64,000 nucleotides of DNA from Whalleya microplaca. Its lineage: Eukaryota > Ascomycota > Sordariomycetes > Xylariales > Xylariaceae. The translations under genes were made by a program, and so were the position numbers. Of the stretch, positions 59,594-64,000 are shown piece by piece. The notes under the pieces were generated by a model. It ran no database searches and was not told the origin of the DNA. It saw nothing but the letters and a program-made list of their open reading frames with translations. Where the stretch lies: NCBI GenBank assembly GCA_022497155.1, contig MU385758.1, positions 345,230 to 409,229 of the forward strand, read 5' to 3'. The first letter of the stretch is position 1. The number at the start of each line of letters is the position of its first letter.

Positions 59594-62500
59594 TCCTCTC
59601 CCAAAATCGCTTAAATACCCCGGGCCTTCCTTTCGAAATTTCTTTTTTCCTTTTTTTTTTTTTTAAACTATCTATAAGTAAAAACCCATTTCTCTAACTA
59701 TTTATTTTATTTTTTTATTTTTTAATTTTTCAATTTTTCAATTTTCCAAACTTCTAATTTTTTAATTCTTTTATTTTTTTATTATTTAAGTTATTAATAT
59801 ATTCTCTTATAATATTCCCGTAACGCGCCCCTTCCTTTTTGCCGCTATTTTCGTTTATTTTCGCTTTCGCTACCGCTGCTATATTTTCGTCTCGTTTCCC
59901 TTCCGGCTTTACTACGCTTAAGCCGCCCGTTTGCGCTACTTTTATAGCTCTCCCTTCTTTTACGCGTCATATCCTATACCGCCCTTATATTAATTATATA
60001 ACTAAAAACCTTTCCGCCTTTTATTCCGATCAAACCTATAAATTTCTTTTTTTCTTTTTTTTTAGTCTTAAAATATTTTAAATATAATATTAACTATATT
60101 TAATTATTCGTAATATATAATATATAAAATATACTAAAAGTTATAACTACCTTATCGTAAGTTACTTTTTATTTCTTTTATTTGAGTACCGCTTTTTAAT
60201 TTTATTTTGTAACTATTTATAGGTATCGAGATTTGCTTTTTCGCTATTATTTTAATAAAAGCTTATCGAACTTATAATAGCTTAAACTTTAATAAATTAT
60301 CTATCTCTCCCGCTTTTTTATAATACCCCCGTTACTTATTTTTTTTATTTAATTTTTATTGCCGCCTAAAAATCAGCTAAAACGTAAGCGTAATGCGTTA
60401 CTAACGCCGCTATATATTTCAAATATATTAAAATAAACGTTATAACTTTAGGCCGGGCCGGGGCTTAATAGTAGCAAAAATAATATATAAGTTTTTACTT
60501 TATTTTTCTGTAATTTTTTTTAGCTTATATATTATATAAAAATAGCTCGTAATTATACTTAAAAAAGTCGTTCGCCCGCTTAAATGTATCGCTAATAACA
60601 TTAGCGATATTATAATTATTACGCGTTTTATAATAAGTAACGCCGGACCTGCTGCTCGTATATATATTTCTATTTCCGGTTCCTTTTTTTAGCCTGTCCC
60701 GCCCGCCTTTACTACTACTATAAACCTTTCGCTTAAGCGTAACTTGTATAACCTTTACCCGCGCGTTTCCCCTATTTTTATTAATATTTTTCGCCGCTAT
60801 AACTACCCCCCCAAACTCCCTCCCGTAAAAATAAAAAAAAAAGCAATAAATATAAATAAAAAAAAAAACGATAAAAAAAATAAGCTAAATTATTAACTTC
60901 CGGCTAATATAAATACGCTGTTCGATTAAATTTATTACGTTTTTCGGTTAGTCTTATAATAATTCTAATTATTAATTTGCTAAAAAAATTATATAAATAA
61001 AAAAAATTATTCGTTATTTATTTAAAAATAACGTTTGCATTACTTATAATCATAAAAAATTTATAATTTCCTATAATATCCTTTTATTTTATTTATATTT
61101 TTTCGTTTTTATATTTTACTAATATTTTATTAGTTATATAATTGCTATATAAACGTAACTTTCGCCTTTTCTTTTATATTAATTTCTTTAAGCCTATCGT
61201 TCGTTTTTATATTACTGTAATTTTTTTTAAAATAATCTACTATTTTAATATTTTTTAAGTTCTCGAGCGGTTCCTATATTAAAACTATATAGCTTACTTA
61301 CTTTACTAATATTTATTTAGTTTTTTCTCGCCCTTTCCGCTTAATAATTACTCGAATAATTTCTTTTATTTGCCACTTTATTTCTTTTTTTCCCTTTTTA
61401 TTAACTATAAAAAAAAGTTATATATTTTCGTTTCTCTGGAAAAATAAAAAATCATTTCCTATATAACAAATAAACTCGATATAAAACTAGTTATATATTT
61501 CTTTCGGTATATTTAGTTTTATAATTTAGGAGCTAATAACGTACATTATTTTATATTTAATATATAACTATACTAACTTTTATAAAAATTAAAATATAAA
61601 AATATTTTTAAACGTTAACTATATTTTATTCCCTATTTAGAATTACTTTATAAAAAATCGCCGTTTATTAGCTGCGTTTTTTATCGTTATTACGTAATTA
61701 TTATTATAGCTTATATAAATTTTATCGTTTTTTTTAAGCGCTAAATAAAAGCTTCCGCCCGCATACGTAATTCGGAAACAAGTCCTAAAATATATTCCAC
61801 TACTAAAATAAGTTTTATATAATATCCGTAAAATATAAAAAAAAAACTTAACCTTATTATTATAATATTTCGGTTATTAATCGCAAATATCGCTCCCGGT
61901 AATAATAAGCTTTATTTAAATTAAATATATAATATAAATGTTCGAAAATATACCAATACTTTTTAGTTTATTTATTTAATAACTTTATCGGTTTCCGGGT
62001 AAAACGTAATTAATAAATATTACTCGATCTTTACTAGTAAATAAAGCTGTCTCTAAAACTGCCTTACTTAATTAAATCTTTTATTACTAATTATAATATA
62101 AAAAAAACTATAATACTTTTAATAATAATTTATAAATTATTCGGTATATATTTCCGCTTTTATTAAAATTATAACTTTTAATATAACTTATTTCTTTAAT
62201 TAATTAAAAATTACTATTATAAAAATAAAGTTTTATTTAAAAACAGCTAGCAAATCGGTTATAAAATTAATAAATAACTTACTATAAAATCGATCCGAAA
62301 TAAATAATAATTTTAAAAGCCCTTTTTTTTAATTACGCCATACCGTTTTTCTCCTATAAATATCGTAATTTCTATAAAAACGTTTTATAAACGCCGATAT
62401 TTTAAGCTAATAAAACATTCTTAAAAATATTACTAATATATTTTCCCTTCCCGGATATTTTATTAAATATAAATTATAAGTATTTTATATTAAAGCAATA

Positions 62501-63073
62501 TAAAATAGCTTCTAATTAAAAATCTAAATACGCTTGCGAAAACGTAATCGACCTTTATCGTTAATATTATATTCCGATAATAATACTTTTATATTTAAAT
62601 TTTTAAAAAACGCTCGGTCTTTTTAAGCTACCGCCTTTATTACTTACGCGTAACTCGGGTTTTTCGCTACCTTTATATTTTATAATAATTATAAATCCTT
62701 ATATTCGAAAATTTCCTTACTTTCCGGGATATTTTATTTATATAATTAAATATACCTTATTTTAATAGTCCCCGCTTATTTATATCTCCTAAATTATATA
62801 TAAAGTAACTATTTCTTTTATAATAATTAAAATTCCCGTTTTTTATACCTTTTATTTTATATTTCTTATAGCAAGTTTTATTTACGCCGTAAAAAAACGT
62901 TAGGTCTAATATTTAAACGCCTAACATAAAATTCCAATCGGAAATTAAAACATATTAATTTCTTTAACTAACGTACTTATCGTTTAAAAAGTCTTTTAAA
63001 AGTTATAAAATATTTTAGATTTTTATAATTAAATAAAATTATAAATATTAAAATTACGTTTCGTAATTTCGTA

Positions 63074-63208
63074 TTTTATACTGTAATAAGGCAGGGGATT
63101 ACGGGTATTAACAGCAGCTTAAAAGCTACTAGAAGCCCCTTAAAGCCACGTCACAGGGCACTCCACAGGGTATCCACAAGGCATTCCACAGGGCAATTTA
63201 CAGTAGAT
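63074..63208. mobile_element. Short element with TACTGTAA inverted ends and CCACAGGG repeats
   Basis: TACTGTAATAAGGC at the left and the reverse complement of TACTGTAAATTGCC at the right bracket about 130 bp of balanced composition. Inside, CACAGGG or close variants recur four times within 60 bp (63152-63204). Repeated subterminal motifs next to inverted ends resemble a DNA-transposon terminus or a small MITE. It marks the right edge of the AT-rich block. Confidence 0.5.
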
Positions 63209-64000
63209 CATATACCTATATTTAACTGACCTTTTCCTTTACATCTTTTTTACTTTTTTGCACAGATATTACCAGATTACCAGATAGTTATATATATATA
63301 ACTTAGACGGCCTCGACGCCGATAATAGATATATCTCTCTTTTCGATTAATCGCCGTTATAAGTAACTCTTTTGTTTCGTCGCCTTAATTATTTCCGATC
63401 AGCGAAGCCATAAAGTGGCACCTCCTTTACCCTAATACCCTATCCCAAAACATTTAGCTCCCCCGGACAGGCCTCAACTTCCTTACCTTCTAATCAATCG
63501 AGCAAAAACAGTCTTTTATACTATACGTTACGGAGGCACAGAATTCACTAGCAACAGCCACTTGAAGTATATCCACTGTCAGACTCACTTTCGCACGCGA
63601 ACCATTTCATTCTATTTTGTCCGATAGCTACCTATCTCCCATACAAATCGAATAAGCCATATGCTCGATCGATAGCCAGCCAGCTGCTTCATCCATATAT
63701 CACATTTACGTTACTTGTCACCCACGATTTACGAATTTTCTTTTTTTATATACCAGGATACTAGGAATACAGAGCGCGATAACACCAGAGACACCAGACC
63801 GTATGTTTTTGCATACAAACCTGTCCATTTTTACATGGGTAACGGTGACAAGCTGATTGTGCTGTTGGTATGTGGCTGGATATAGCCAGCTATTGATACG
63901 TATATAATTTGTATGGACGACGATATCGGATGACACTTTTACACACCTTGATACACCACATCACTTGAATGCCACCTTCAGCAGCAAGGGAGGCTGTCAG
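63209..64000. other. Unique-looking flank, no supported gene
   Basis: Composition returns toward normal after about 63350. Short frames (for example minus 63718-63936) have no similarity or splice support. There are no telomeric TTAGGG repeats. Confidence 0.55.

Larger units (their letters stand above)
57195..63080. repeat. RIP-degraded AT-rich block (decayed transposons)
   Basis: About 5.9 kb in which nearly every sentence of sequence is A/T. Remaining C and G are mostly in CpG, GpC or CpC contexts, and CpA and TpG are conspicuously rare, as expected when RIP converts CpA to TpA on both strands. No frame over about 80 codons survives. Islands of balanced composition at about 58326-58440, 58820-59000 and 59400-59650 interrupt it. 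No parental element can be named by eye. Such blocks are usually packaged as heterochromatin in Pezizomycotina. Confidence 0.88.

Noticed and set aside
59839..60081. 80-codon frame in the AT block
   Set aside because: It lies in RIP-mutated DNA; the composition explains the Phe/Leu/Ser-rich translation and no family is visible.

Overview
The window looks like nuclear DNA of a filamentous ascomycete (Pezizomycotina). Genes carry short 46-160 nt GT-AG introns with CTAAC/CTGAC-like branch sites. They are conserved fungal housekeeping genes plus a Zn2Cys6 regulator and small secreted proteins. One side ends in a 6-kb extremely AT-rich block in which CpA and TpG are strongly depleted, the signature of repeat-induced point mutation (RIP). 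Sordariomycetes is my best guess; class level is inference.

Layout. 1-1.27 kb: microsatellites, a 10-N gap and a duplicated block. 1.27-4.44 kb: trehalose-6-phosphate phosphatase (tps2/orlA type). 4.4-14.1 kb: gene-poor, with diverged repeats and one small spliced gene (11755-12065, minus). 14.1-16.8 kb: a membrane-anchored CBM52 plus six-hairpin glycosidase. 18.2-28.7 kb: a compact housekeeping block (RMI1, VPS51, NIF3-like, BolA-like, AP-1 beta, a candidate small tail-anchored protein, a DEK_C nuclear protein), in which neighbours alternate between shared promoters and facing 3' ends. 30.8-40.5 kb: one giant DUF6606/DUF3638/DUF3645 gene (about 3,136 codons) with a single in-frame TAG. 41.2-46.3 kb: stand-alone thioesterase, short-chain dehydrogenase, Zn2Cys6 transcription factor. 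48.9-49.5 kb: a small secreted protein built from phase-1 exons with dibasic sites. 51.1 kb: a small conserved protein. 55.3-56.9 kb: a membrane-bound 3-beta-HSD-like dehydrogenase. 57.2-63.1 kb: RIP-degraded AT-rich block holding a solo LTR. 63.1-64 kb: ordinary composition, no gene seen.

How parts relate. The 18-29 kb block serves basic cell functions (DNA repair, Golgi/endosome traffic, iron-sulfur handling). The 41-57 kb half looks accessory: regulator, small oxidoreductases, a lone thioesterase, a possible processed secreted peptide, and three short inverted-repeat elements (29.6-30.2, 43.6-43.9 and 52.0-52.5 kb). I see no tRNA, rRNA or CRISPR. Exon joins were derived by eye from splice signals and frame continuity, and all multi-exon joins given here are phase-consistent.
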